DNA of 64,000 nucleotides from Roseiarcus sp963833955 (GTDB taxonomy: Bacteria > Pseudomonadota > Alphaproteobacteria > Rhizobiales > Beijerinckiaceae), in the NCBI GenBank assembly GCA_963833955.1, contig CAWHZY010000018.1, positions 124,001 to 188,000 on the forward strand, written 5' to 3'. The position numbers and the translations under genes are program-made. Numbering within the stretch: position 1 is the stretch's first letter; each line of letters opens with the position of its first letter. The notes beneath the pieces were generated by a model. It worked only from the letters and a program-made list of their open reading frames with translations, did no database searches and had not been told where the DNA came from. Below are positions 45,056-53,084 of this stretch, piece after piece.

Positions 45056-46294
45056 CTAATCGTCGATCGCCTGATACGCCAGCGCCCGCAGGTCCAGCTC
45101 CGGCAGGTCGAAGCTCATCATCGACTGGGTCATGAAGAGGCCGACCACCTCTTCCTTCGGATCGACCCAGTAGTGCGTCTTCGCCGCCCCGGACCAGCCG
45201 AACTCGCCCGCCGAACCCGGCGCGCTGGACTGCGCCACATCGATGAGCACCCGCGAGCCGAGGCCGAAGCCATAGCCGGGCATCGGCAGGCCGCCGATCT
45301 CGAGCGGCAGGAGCGACGCCGGCACATAGTTTAAGTGCATGAGCTCGAGCGTCTTGCGCCCGATGACGCGCTCGCCATCGAGCTCGCCGCCATTGGCCAG
45401 CATCTGGGCGAAGCGGAAATAGTCGCCGATGGTGCTGAACAGGCCATGGCCGCCACGCACGAACACATCCGGCGAATCCACGGGGTAAGACTTCGACACT
45501 TCGATGCGGTCGTTGACGCCGCTCATCCACGCCGTGAACTCGCTGCCCATGGTCACGTCGGCGGCGAGCACGTCCGGGCGGCCATACATCGCAGCGACGC
45601 GAGCCCGGTTCTCTGGCGCGACGCCGAACGCCGTGTCGGTCATGCCCAGCGGCTCGAACAGGCGCTCGCGCAGGAAAACGCCGAGCGGACGGCCGGAGAT
45701 GACCTCGATCACCCGGGCGGCGACGTCGATGCCGACGCTATAGCGCCAGCGCGACCCCGGCTGAAACGCCAGCGGAAACCGCGCCAGATCGTCAATGACG
45801 GCTTCGAGCGAATGGTGGGCGCCCAATAGCTTGGCTTCGGTGTACATCTTACCGACGCCGGCTTCCTCGACGAAATGGTAGCTGAGGCCGCTCATATGGG
45901 TCATCAAATCGCGAATCAGGATCGGCCGGACGGGAGCGACGAGACTGCCGTCGGCCTCCAGAACCTTTACGGCGCCAAAGGCCGGAATGTATTTCGCCAG
46001 CGGTTCGATCAGCCTGAAGCGCCCTTCCTCGAGCAATGTCATCAGCGCCGTGCAGATGATCGGCTTGGTCATCGAGTAAAGGCGGAAGATCGTATCGGCG
46101 GTCATCGGCGACCCCGCCTCCTTGTCGCGCCAGCCGAACGCGCCCGCATGCACGACCTTGCCGCGCCGCGCGATCAGCGTATTGACGCCTGCGTAGACGC
46201 CGCTGTCGACATAGGCCTGCATGGCCGGACCGACACGCTCGAGGCGCCGGGCGCTCATTCCGACCGCTTCAGACGGTTCGACTGCGTAGTTCAT
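45056..46294 (-). CDS. Serine hydrolase, class C beta-lactamase family
   Basis: A 412-residue protein with the SxxK motif S74-M-T-K77 (RLYSMTKP) and the YxN-equivalent YSVG. Relatives are esterases or D-aminopeptidases rather than true beta-lactamases. ATG 46294 has an excellent RBS (GGAGGAAAG), so the longer frame is rejected. No signal peptide follows, suggesting a cytoplasmic enzyme. Divergent from the radical SAM gene. Confidence 0.9.
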   Translation of the reverse strand: MNYAVEPSEAVGMSARRLERVGPAMQAYVDSGVYAGVNTLIARRGKVVHAGAFGWRDKEAGSPMTADTIFRLYSMTKPIICTALMTLLEEGRFRLIEPLAKYIPAFGAVKVLEADGSLVAPVRPILIRDLMTHMSGLSYHFVEEAGVGKMYTEAKLLGAHHSLEAVIDDLARFPLAFQPGSRWRYSVGIDVAARVIEVISGRPLGVFLRERLFEPLGMTDTAFGVAPENRARVAAMYGRPDVLAADVTMGSEFTAWMSGVNDRIEVSKSYPVDSPDVFVRGGHGLFSTIGDYFRFAQMLANGGELDGERVIGRKTLELMHLNYVPASLLPLEIGGLPMPGYGFGLGSRVLIDVAQSSAPGSAGEFGWSGAAKTHYWVDPKEEVVGLFMTQSMMSFDLPELDLRALAYQAIDD

Positions 46295-46457
46295 CTTTCC
46301 TCCGTATGCGGGCTCTGGCGCCGCCGCCGTCGAAATTGGCTCAATGCGGCGGGCCAGGGCCGCCATCCTGCTGATTGGGAGTTGCCCAGGCCTCTCCAAG
46401 GCGGTACCTGCTTTAGACGACGAAATGACGAGGGCGTAAACCTCTCATGAGGGTTTA

Positions 46458-48203
46458 ATGGCCAAGCGCAAGTTCACGGTCGTTCTGATCAAGCCGTCGC
46501 ATTACGACGACGACGGCTATGTCATCCAGTGGCGGCGCTCGACAATCCCCTCGAACAGCCTGGCTAGCGTCTACGGCCTCATGCTGGAATGCGCCGAAGC
46601 CCACGTTCTTGGCCCCGACGTCGAAATCGGGTTCGAGATCTACGACGAGTGCAACACCATCATCGATTTTCCCTCGGTTTCCAGGCGCATTCTCGCCGAC
46701 AGCGGAATGGTTGCTCTGGTCGGGGTGCAATCGAATCAGTTTCCGCGCGCGCTCGATATTGGCCGCCAGTTTCGCAAGCAGGGCGTAACGGTCGCCGTCG
46801 GCGGCTTCCACGTCTCGGGCTGCATCGCCATGCTGCCCGAACTGCCGCCGGACCTTAAGCAGGCGCAGGCGCTGGGCATGATCCTCTACGCGGGCGAGGG
46901 TGAAAACCGGCTGGCCGAGTTTCTCAAGGACGTCAATTCGGGCAAGCCCAAGCCTGTCTACAATTACCTGAACGACATGCCGGACATGGCCGCCGCCGCG
47001 ATCCCGGTGCTGCCGCGCCCCGTCGTGACCAAAGTGGCGGGGCACTACACCAGCTTCGACGCCGGACGCGGTTGCCCGTTCCAATGCAGCTTCTGCACCA
47101 TCATCAATGTTCAGGGGCGCAAGTCGCGCTATCGCACGCCCGACGATGTCGAGGCGATCGTGCGCGCCAACGCCGCGCAGGGCGTCACGCGCTTTTTCGT
47201 CACGGATGACAATTTCGCCCGCAACCGCAACTGGGAGCCGATCCTCGATCGGCTGATCGAACTCAGGGAGAACCAGGGTTTTCGGATCAGGCTTCTGCTG
47301 CAGGTGGATACGCTCTGCCACAGGATTCCGGGCTTCATCGAGAAGGCGGCGCGGGCCGGCTGCAACGCGGTCTTCATCGGGCTCGAGAACATCAATCCTG
47401 AATCCCTCATGGGCGCGAAGAAACGCCAGAACAAGATCTGGGAATATCGCGAGATGCTGCTCGCCTGGAAGCGCGCGAAGGTCATGACCTGGGCCGGCTA
47501 CATCCTCGGCTTTCCCACCGACACCCCGGAATTGATCGCCCGCGACATCGAGACGATCAAGCGCGAACTGCCGATCGACATTCTCGAGTTCTTCTTCCTC
47601 ACGCCGCTGCCGGGCTCGGAGGATCACAAGACCCTTCATCTCAGGGGCGCGTGGATGGAAGCGGACATGAACAATTACGATCTCGAGCACGTCTGCGCGA
47701 ACCACGCGATCATGTCGGCGGACACGTGGCGCGGCGTCTATCGCGACGCCTGGAAGCGCTATTACTCGGACGCGCATGTCGAGACCGTTCTGCGCCGCGC
47801 GGTCGCGAGCGGCATCAGCCCGCGCAAGATCACGGATGCGATGACGGTGTTCTCCGGCTCGTCGCGCATCGAGCGCGTGCACCCGCTGCAGTTCGGCTAT
47901 GTGCGCCGCAAGATCAGGACACAGCGCCGCCACGGCCTGCCGGTTCTCAATCCGCTTGTCTTCTATCCGTGGCGCGCATGGGACTTCTTGTCGGTCGCGG
48001 GAAAGTGGGCCTCGCTCGCCCTCCGATACCGCGCGATCCTGCGCCGCGTGCTCGCCGACAAGAATGGCGCGGCTTACGTGGACGAGGCGCTCAAGCCCGC
48101 GACCGAGGTCGACCACGACCACGATTTCGTTGCCGGCTACGCCGACAAGATTCCCGACACCCACGGCGCGCCGAAGCGGGAGCACGCCACGGCGGCCGAG
48201 TGA
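46458..48203 (+). CDS. Radical SAM protein with B12-binding-like N-terminal domain
   Basis: A 581-residue enzyme. Residues 1-170 resemble the cobalamin-binding Rossmann domain of class B radical SAM proteins (VALVGVQSNQ, VTVAVGGFHVSG, LYAGEGENRLAEF), but no DxHxxG motif is seen. The 4Fe-4S cluster ligands are C206, C210 and C213 (GRGCPFQCSFC). SAM-barrel features follow (FVTDDNFARN, AVFIGLENIN). The C-terminal ~200 residues have no clear match. Possibly a methyltransferase or lipid-modifying enzyme; substrate unknown. The RBS GAGGG precedes the ATG. Confidence 0.87.
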   Translation: MAKRKFTVVLIKPSHYDDDGYVIQWRRSTIPSNSLASVYGLMLECAEAHVLGPDVEIGFEIYDECNTIIDFPSVSRRILADSGMVALVGVQSNQFPRALDIGRQFRKQGVTVAVGGFHVSGCIAMLPELPPDLKQAQALGMILYAGEGENRLAEFLKDVNSGKPKPVYNYLNDMPDMAAAAIPVLPRPVVTKVAGHYTSFDAGRGCPFQCSFCTIINVQGRKSRYRTPDDVEAIVRANAAQGVTRFFVTDDNFARNRNWEPILDRLIELRENQGFRIRLLLQVDTLCHRIPGFIEKAARAGCNAVFIGLENINPESLMGAKKRQNKIWEYREMLLAWKRAKVMTWAGYILGFPTDTPELIARDIETIKRELPIDILEFFFLTPLPGSEDHKTLHLRGAWMEADMNNYDLEHVCANHAIMSADTWRGVYRDAWKRYYSDAHVETVLRRAVASGISPRKITDAMTVFSGSSRIERVHPLQFGYVRRKIRTQRRHGLPVLNPLVFYPWRAWDFLSVAGKWASLALRYRAILRRVLADKNGAAYVDEALKPATEVDHDHDFVAGYADKIPDTHGAPKREHATAAE

Positions 48204-48307
48204 CGACAGGGCTCGTTTGGTTTTTCTTGGCCGGTCGCTGTTTCCTCACGAAAACCCCGGATTTTAAACGTTGGATTTCCTTGGATTTCCTTGGATTCTC
48301 TCGTCCG

Positions 48308-48357
48308 AAACGAGACTTATCAATGGGTTACGCGCGATTTTCGTTCAAAAATTTTTC
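48308..48357. repeat. Diverged AAACG-repeat core, copy 3
   Basis: Contains CGAGACTTATCAATGGGTTA and GCGATTTTCGTTCAAAAAT, similar to the conserved cores at 2400-2450 and 25985-26035. The AAACG iterons are replaced by three TTGGATTTCC-like units at 48270-48297. Confidence 0.55.
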
Positions 48358-48442
48358 TCGGTGCTTCCTGGCCGTTGAAGCGCCAGATCTGGCGCCTGCG
48401 CGCGACGCCACGGGGAAGGGCATGATTGCTCATGGGGCGAGC

Positions 48443-49591
48443 TTAAGCGGCTTTCTGTTTTTCTGCAATCAATTGTCGTCCGAGCCGTGCGCGGCGGTTG
48501 AGCGCGGTCAATGGGCGCCCTCCACTCGCAGTGCGGCGCCCGCTCAGCGCCGCCATCGCGGCTTGTCCCGCCGCCCATAAGCGCCGCGTCAGCGCCTCGG
48601 CGCCCTCCTCGCGGGCGAGCGCCGCGGCCTCGCCTGCCCAGAGCGGGGAGAAATCGCTGCTGCCGCGTTTTTCCGCCGCAGCCCGTAGCGGCGCCGCGGC
48701 TCCCACCGCCAGGGGGAACTGCGGCGCGTCCTCGCACATCGGCCCGACCTCGGCCACGAACCGGTTGATGAGGCCTCGCGCGGGGCGGCCGGTGAACACG
48801 TTCGTGAGACGGGTTGCGTCGTCTCTCGCGCTCGCGAGCGCTGCGCGGTGCAGCGGCGAAATCGTCGCCTCCGGCGTGCGAAGGTAGGCGGTGCCGATCT
48901 GGACTGCATCCGCTCCCAGCGCAAAGGCCGCCGCTATTCCGCGCCCGTCGCTGATCCCTCCGGCCGCCACGACCGGCAAGCGCACGGCGTCACGCACCTG
49001 CGGCAGAAGCGCGATCAGGCCCGGTTGGGCATCGATGTCGTCGGACAGGAACATGCCGCGATGGCCCCCTGCCTCGCGGCCCTGGGCAATGATCGCGTCG
49101 GCTCCATGCTGCTCGAGCCAGCGCGCCTCGGCGACGGTTGTGGCGGACGAAAGAACCAGTGCGCCGGTCGCTTTGACGCGCGACAGCAGCTCAGCGGGCG
49201 GCAAGCCGAAATGAAAGCTCACGACCGCCGGTCGCGTCTCTTCGATCACCGCGCATAGCGCCGTGTCGAAGGGCGCGCGGACAGGTCCTGCGGGAATGGC
49301 GGACGGATCGATGCTGGCCTCGGCGTAGTAGGGCGCGAGCCGATTTCGCCAGCGCGCCTCGATTTCCGGATCGGGCGCGGGCTCGGCATGGCAAAAGAAG
49401 TTCACGTTGAAAGGCGCGCTCGTAGCATTCCTGACCTTGGCGATCTGTTCGCGCAGGCGGTCGGGCGCAAGCATGGCCGCCGGCAAGGAGCCGAGGCCGC
49501 CCGCCTGGCAGACGGCGATGGCAAGCTCGGGACCCTGCGCGCTCGCCATCGGCGCCTGGATCAGTGGAATCTTCGAGGGGAGGAAGGTCAT
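48443..49591 (-). CDS. Nitronate monooxygenase family flavoprotein
   Basis: A 382-residue TIM-barrel flavoenzyme of the NMO/2-nitropropane dioxygenase family. IPLIQAPMAS at the N-terminus, FNVNFFCH, AQGREAGGHRGMF, VVAAGGISDGRG and FALGADAVQIGTAYL match the FMN-binding core. ATG 49591 chosen as the first reasonable start, weak RBS (ACGAGG). It may detoxify nitronates. It stands alone between the radical SAM gene and the stress gene cluster. Confidence 0.92.
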   Translation of the reverse strand: MTFLPSKIPLIQAPMASAQGPELAIAVCQAGGLGSLPAAMLAPDRLREQIAKVRNATSAPFNVNFFCHAEPAPDPEIEARWRNRLAPYYAEASIDPSAIPAGPVRAPFDTALCAVIEETRPAVVSFHFGLPPAELLSRVKATGALVLSSATTVAEARWLEQHGADAIIAQGREAGGHRGMFLSDDIDAQPGLIALLPQVRDAVRLPVVAAGGISDGRGIAAAFALGADAVQIGTAYLRTPEATISPLHRAALASARDDATRLTNVFTGRPARGLINRFVAEVGPMCEDAPQFPLAVGAAAPLRAAAEKRGSSDFSPLWAGEAAALAREEGAEALTRRLWAAGQAAMAALSGRRTASGGRPLTALNRRARLGRQLIAEKQKAA

Positions 49592-49729
49592 CGAACCTCG
49601 TTCCTGTCGGCAACGCCGACCGGACAAGATTAGGGCAGCCAGGGCGAAGAATCACGCGCTAAGAGGAATCGGCCTCAAAGAGGCGCGGAGACACGATCCC
49701 CAACAATCGCTTCTAAAATCGATTTGAGT

Positions 49730-49942
49730 TCAGTCCGACCCCGCCGCCTCCGCGATCGATGGAGATGGCTTTTTCGGCCCGTCCGAGGCGCCGCCCCCTA
49801 TACGCTCCCCTTCGACAGGCTCCGGCTCGACAAGGCCCTCAGCGGCCAGCCAATGGCGCTCCTCCTCGCCTTCGGGCGATCCAGCATCGAGCCACAGGAA
49901 ATAGGCGATCTCGCGGGACACGTTCGTCGCGGTCAGTCATGT
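49730..49942 (-). CDS. DUF2934 protein, frameshift near the N-terminus
   Basis: A small protein of about 70 residues. The ATG at 49942 overlaps the stop of the upstream gene (ATGA) and reads MTDRDERV. The rest (REIAYFLWLDAGSPEGEEE, the DUF2934 core) is in the next frame. An extra G in GGG at 49915-49917 explains the shift. Function unknown; such proteins often sit with stress genes. Confidence 0.75.
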
Positions 49943-50272
49943 TCGTTCTCGGCTCTTGCGGGCCGCGTGAGCGGCGTTTCGCTTACGCGTGGCGGCGGCC
50001 TTTTTAGCTGCCGCCGATCGGCTCGCAGGCGATCGCGCAGCCGACGCCGCCCCGCCGAGTCGGCCACCTTTGTGCGAGGCGGGGTGACCGGTCGCCTTGC
50101 CTTGGCCGGATCCCCCTGGTCGTTTTCCGCCGCCGTCGTCCTTGTTGACTGTGGCCCAGGCGCGACGCTCAGCCTCCTTCTCCGAAACGCCGCGGCTCTC
50201 GTAGCTTTGCTCGATGTGCTCCGCCTTTCGGTCTTGTTTATCGGTGTATTTCGACTTGTCTCCGCGCGGCAT
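49939..50272 (-). CDS. Small basic stress-associated protein (often annotated plasmid stabilisation protein)
   Basis: About 110 residues from ATG 50272 (MPRGDKSKYTDKQDRKAEHI), with an earlier ATG at 50278. AGAGGAGC lies just upstream. The first 60 residues are strongly conserved in alphaproteobacteria (ESRGVSEKEAERRAWATVNK), followed by a Gly/Ser/Lys/Ala-rich tail. Despite the usual annotation, plasmid function is not implied. An EcfG-type promoter (50312-50336) sits 40 bp upstream, so it is probably a general stress gene. Translationally coupled to the DUF2934 gene. Confidence 0.8.
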
Positions 50273-50311
50273 AGCCATGCTCCTCTGCGGCGTACGAACG
50301 CTTTTGCGATA

Positions 50312-50336
50312 AACCGGTAATGGCAAAGAAGGTTCC
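50312..50336 (-). promoter_or_regulatory. EcfG-type promoter GGAAC-N16-GGTT
   Basis: Reverse-strand GGAAC (50336-50332) and GGTT (50315-50312) spaced 16 bases, upstream of the small basic stress protein. Fits the EcfG consensus GGAAC-N16/17-cGTT. Confidence 0.65.
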
Positions 50337-50491
50337 CCGGCTTCAACTGCGGTCGCTGAGGCGGACACGCCGGGCTGGCGGCCGACCCCGACGTTCGGCG
50401 GTCGAATTGCCACGCCTGCAATTTTCAATTGCCGCGCGAGTGAGCATCTTAAGGCATTAGTAAGCCTGTTAACCCGGCGTCATCGCGCAAC

Positions 50492-50516
50492 GGAACATGC
50501 GCCCTTCGCGGTTGTT
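50492..50516 (+). promoter_or_regulatory. EcfG-type promoter GGAAC-N17-GTT
   Basis: GGAAC at 50492 and GTTG from 50514, spaced 17 bases, 56 bp before the response regulator ATG. Confidence 0.5.
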
Positions 50517-50571
50517 GAGTTCAGGTAGCAGTCTTCTCGGCCGGTGCGCCGTCAGCCGCGATGGAAAGAGA

Positions 50572-50985
50572 ATGGGTCACTCCATGAACGATAATCATCC
50601 ATTGAGCGGCGTCACGACGCTCGTTGTCGAAGACGATCTGCTGCTCGCGATGGATATCGAGGACACGCTCGCCGGGATGGGCGCAGTGGTTGTCGATGTG
50701 TGTCATACTCTTGACGAGGCGATGGCGCGGGCTGACGTCGATGACTTCGCGGTGGCGGTTCTTGATTTCAGCCTTGGGTCGGATTCCGTGGCGCCGCTCG
50801 CGCGTCGCCTGGTCCGCCGAAACGTGCCCTTCATTCTTCACACAGGGATGTCGCGCAGCGAGCCGAGCCTGATGGAGTGGAGGGGTTCGATCATTGTCGA
50901 GAAGCCAGCCTCTCCCCGGACATTGGCGACCGCAATCAGAAGCGCGCTGGAGCGCCAGCCCGCGCGAATGCAAGTCTGGCGCTAG
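50572..50985 (+). CDS. Single-domain response regulator
   Basis: A 137-residue CheY-like receiver. Acidic pocket VVEDDLLLAMD, phosphoacceptor Asp in AVLDFSLGSD and Lys in IVEKPAS. ATG 50572 follows GGAAAGAG. There is no output domain, so it is not PhyR, although it converges with nepR-ecfG. It may tune signalling into that pathway or serve another kinase. Its 3' end overlaps the ecfG 3' end by four bases. Confidence 0.88.
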   Translation: MGHSMNDNHPLSGVTTLVVEDDLLLAMDIEDTLAGMGAVVVDVCHTLDEAMARADVDDFAVAVLDFSLGSDSVAPLARRLVRRNVPFILHTGMSRSEPSLMEWRGSIIVEKPASPRTLATAIRSALERQPARMQVWR

Positions 50986-51512
50986 CCTGCGCGGCGGACC
51001 TTGCGCTCGACCGGCGGGTGAGGCGCATCGTCGAGCTGCAAGAGTTCGACGAGCTTGGCGCGAGCGCGACTGAGGCGGCTCTTGATTGTGCCGATACCCA
51101 CTTGGCACACGACCGCAGCTTCCTCGTAAGAGAGTCCGCTGGCGCCGATCAGCGTCAGCACTTCCCGCTGCTCCGCAGGGAGTTTGGTCAAGGCGTTACG
51201 AAAATCTTCGAGGTCGAGGTGGCTTTCCTGGTCGCCGGGAACAGTGAGGCGGCGCGCGTACAGGCCATCGCTGTCTTGGACCTCGCGGGAGCGCTTGCGA
51301 TAATTGGAGTAGTAGATATTGCGGAGGATGGTGAACAGCCACGCCCTCAGGCTCGTCCCAGGCTGGAACTTCTCTGAATTGCTCCACGCTCGCAGGAGCG
51401 ATTCCTGAACCAGGTCGTCGGCCAGCGAAACCGAGCCGGAAAGAGAAATCGCGAACGCGCGCAAGTTCCTCGTTTCGGCAAGCAACTCGTCCTTGAAGCT
51501 AGTCGAGGGCAT
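50982..51512 (-). CDS. ecfG: ECF sigma factor EcfG (general stress response)
   Basis: A 176-residue sigma factor with region 2 (DDLVQESLLRAWSNSEKF, FTILRNIYYSNYRK) and region 4 (LPAEQREVLTLIGASGLSYE, GTIKSRLSRARAKL). With NepR directly upstream this is the alphaproteobacterial EcfG of the general stress response, released when phosphorylated PhyR captures NepR. The start overlaps the nepR 3' end by 14 bases. No phyR or kinase is in the window. Confidence 0.93.
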   Translation of the reverse strand: MPSTSFKDELLAETRNLRAFAISLSGSVSLADDLVQESLLRAWSNSEKFQPGTSLRAWLFTILRNIYYSNYRKRSREVQDSDGLYARRLTVPGDQESHLDLEDFRNALTKLPAEQREVLTLIGASGLSYEEAAVVCQVGIGTIKSRLSRARAKLVELLQLDDAPHPPVERKVRRAG

Positions 51513-51732
51513 CGCGCTTCCCCCCGGCCTTCAAGGCGCTCTTGTCGTCCTCGAGACGAGCCAACAACTGCAAGAACTTGTCAGGCAAAGGCGCTTGAAC
51601 CAAGTCTGCATAATGCGCTTCGAGCGCGCGCCCGATCGCTTGCACGGCTTCAGTCCCGGACTCGGCCGGCCTATCCGACCCGGCGCCCGGTTTTTCAAAT
51701 TTGGTCACGCGTACCGCATTCATAATTGACAT
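51499..51732 (-). CDS. nepR: Anti-sigma factor NepR
   Basis: 77 residues from ATG 51732 (MSIMNAVRV). The conserved NepR core is IGRALEAHYADLVQAPLPDK followed by FLQLLARLE, two short helices that bind EcfG and PhyR. N- and C-terminal tails are variable as expected. Overlaps ecfG, consistent with coupled production of sigma and anti-sigma. An EcfG-type promoter lies 15 bp upstream of the ATG. Confidence 0.92.
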   Translation of the reverse strand: MSIMNAVRVTKFEKPGAGSDRPAESGTEAVQAIGRALEAHYADLVQAPLPDKFLQLLARLEDDKSALKAGGKRDALD

Positions 51733-51746
51733 CCCCAGCCTCTGCA

Positions 51747-51771
51747 AACCCACAGCGCGCCTTTTTGTTCC
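51747..51771 (-). promoter_or_regulatory. EcfG-type promoter of nepR-ecfG
   Basis: Reverse-strand GGAAC (51771-51767), 16-base spacer, GGTT (51750-51747). It would make the operon autoregulated, as known for other alphaproteobacteria. Confidence 0.7.
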
Positions 51772-51822
51772 GCTGACAGCGCCAAGTTTTTCTGGGTCTC
51801 ACCGCGGTCTGGCTGATGCAGC

Positions 51823-51993
51823 CTACGGCGCTCCGCGCCGAGCGACCTCGACAACGGCCGAAATGAGGAATGCAAGCAAGGCCAGTACGAATATGATCTT
51901 CGCGGCGGCGAAAGCCGTTCCGGAGACGATTCCGAAGCCGAGACCGCCGGCGATCAGGGTAACGATAAAAAACGCCATCGCCCAGCCAAGCAT
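51823..51993 (-). CDS. DUF1328 small membrane protein
   Basis: A 56-residue protein of two hydrophobic helices: MLGWAMAFFIVTLIAGGLGF and AKIIFVLALLAFLISAVVEV. It matches the YtjA/DUF1328 family. ATG 51993 has GAAGGGG upstream. The much longer open frame containing it (to 52839) is antisense to other genes and is rejected. A perfect EcfG promoter lies 41 bp upstream. Confidence 0.88.
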   Translation of the reverse strand: MLGWAMAFFIVTLIAGGLGFGIVSGTAFAAAKIIFVLALLAFLISAVVEVARRGAP

Positions 51994-52033
51994 CAGGTTC
52001 CCCTTCGCGCTACCCGGGTTTACCGGCCCCCCC

Positions 52034-52058
52034 AACGCGTTCGCGCTGCCGATGTTCC
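52034..52058 (-). promoter_or_regulatory. EcfG-type promoter GGAAC-N16-CGTT
   Basis: Reverse-strand GGAAC (52058-52054) and CGTT (52037-52034) with 16 bases between, an exact consensus match upstream of the DUF1328 gene. Confidence 0.75.
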
Positions 52059-52120
52059 AACGGGCCAGCCGCACGTCGAGCACGGAGGAGAGTATTTGCC
52101 GAGGGATCCTGCGCCGGGGC

Positions 52121-52146
52121 GGAACGATGACGAGGCTCACCGAGTT
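52121..52146 (+). promoter_or_regulatory. Possible EcfG-type promoter GGAAC-N17-AGTT
   Basis: GGAAC at 52121 and AGTT at 52143, 37 bp before the ATG of the His-rich small protein. The first base of the -10 differs from consensus. Confidence 0.4.
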
Positions 52147-52182
52147 CACTTGGCATCGACACTCGAACACAGGAAAAACGGA

Positions 52183-52380
52183 ATGCCTAGGGAAGCTCAT
52201 ACCAAGGCGGCGGAACATCACGAAAACGCCGCCAAGAGCCATCGGACCGCCGCCGAACATCATGGCAAAGGCGAACACGCCAAGGGTCACGAAGCATCGA
52301 CGAAAGCGCAGGGCCACTCGAAGACCGCCCGCGAACACTCCGACATCGCGCATGGCAAGAGCCAATCGCAGAAGGCGTAA
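52183..52380 (+). CDS. Small His-rich hydrophilic protein
   Basis: A 65-residue protein starting MPREAHTKAAEHHENAAKSH, with repeated AxxHHxxAAxxH-like units and a Lys/Gln-rich end. ATG 52183 follows AGGAAAAACGG. Composition is that of small general-stress or desiccation-type proteins. A helical, possibly metal-binding nature is inferred from His spacing only. Confidence 0.75.
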   Translation: MPREAHTKAAEHHENAAKSHRTAAEHHGKGEHAKGHEASTKAQGHSKTAREHSDIAHGKSQSQKA

Positions 52381-52447
52381 AGCATAAGGCGTAACCGGTG
52401 AGGCTCGATGAGGTCTCACCGGCCTCTCCATCATTTTCGAGCGCTGG

Positions 52448-52978
52448 ATGACAGACGATTTTCCGGAGTCGGACTTTCCGGACCCCGTCGACAAGGCGGT
52501 GCGGTCGGTCACGCAGCTGCATTCCGAGCACCACGGCAGAACCACCAGTTCGCAACGCGCCGTGAACAACGCCGCGGCCGTGATGGGCCGGCCCTGGTTC
52601 ATAGCCCTCGTGGGGTTCTTCGTTGTGGCGTGGATTGCCGCAAATCTGATTGCCGCCAGGCTGGGCGCTGAAGCGATTGACCCGCCTCCTTTTGCGTGGC
52701 TGGAGGTGGCGGCGACCTTGTTTTCACTCGTCCTCGTCGTGCTCCTCCTGGTCGCGCAAAAGCATGAGGATGAACTGAACGCGCATCGCGACACCCTCAC
52801 GCTCGAGCTCGCGATCCTGACGGAACACAAAATCGCCAAGGTTATCCAGCTTTTGGAGGAATTGCGCCGCGACAGTCCCCATGTCCAGGATCGGGACGAC
52901 CCGCAGGCGCGGCAAATGTCAGAGCCTGCCGACGCCGGATCTGTTCTCGCGGCTGTTAGCGCGAGGGAAGAACATTAA
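52448..52978 (+). CDS. DUF1003 membrane protein
   Basis: A 176-residue protein with two membrane helices (FIALVGFFVVAWIAANLIA and FAWLEVAATLFSLVLVVLLL) followed by QKHEDELNAHRDTLTLELAI, typical of DUF1003. Cytoplasmic N- and C-termini are predicted. Function unknown. Forms part of the same-strand run of small stress genes. Confidence 0.88.
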   Translation: MTDDFPESDFPDPVDKAVRSVTQLHSEHHGRTTSSQRAVNNAAAVMGRPWFIALVGFFVVAWIAANLIAARLGAEAIDPPPFAWLEVAATLFSLVLVVLLLVAQKHEDELNAHRDTLTLELAILTEHKIAKVIQLLEELRRDSPHVQDRDDPQARQMSEPADAGSVLAAVSAREEH

Positions 52979-53084
52979 GGCGGCCCGTTCATCTTAAAGC
53001 TGAAGCGGGCGGAACAAATAACCGACTGATTGATTTGGAGATGAGGGCGTTCCGCGCGCCTCCTCGCGCTTGGGAAATACGAAA

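Noticed and set aside
46295..46457. Cobalamin riboswitch before the radical SAM gene
   Set aside because: The interval is too short and no B12-box-like sequence was seen.
46455..48185. 576-codon reverse-strand open frame
   Set aside because: Mirror of the radical SAM gene with low-complexity charged composition and no motif.
51823..52839. 338-codon reverse-strand open frame
   Set aside because: Only its last 56 codons (DUF1328) have family support and an RBS; the rest is antisense to two good forward genes.
53011..53035. EcfG promoter upstream of the transglutaminase-like gene
   Set aside because: GGAAC is present but at 16 bases the -10 reads GATT, not close enough to claim.
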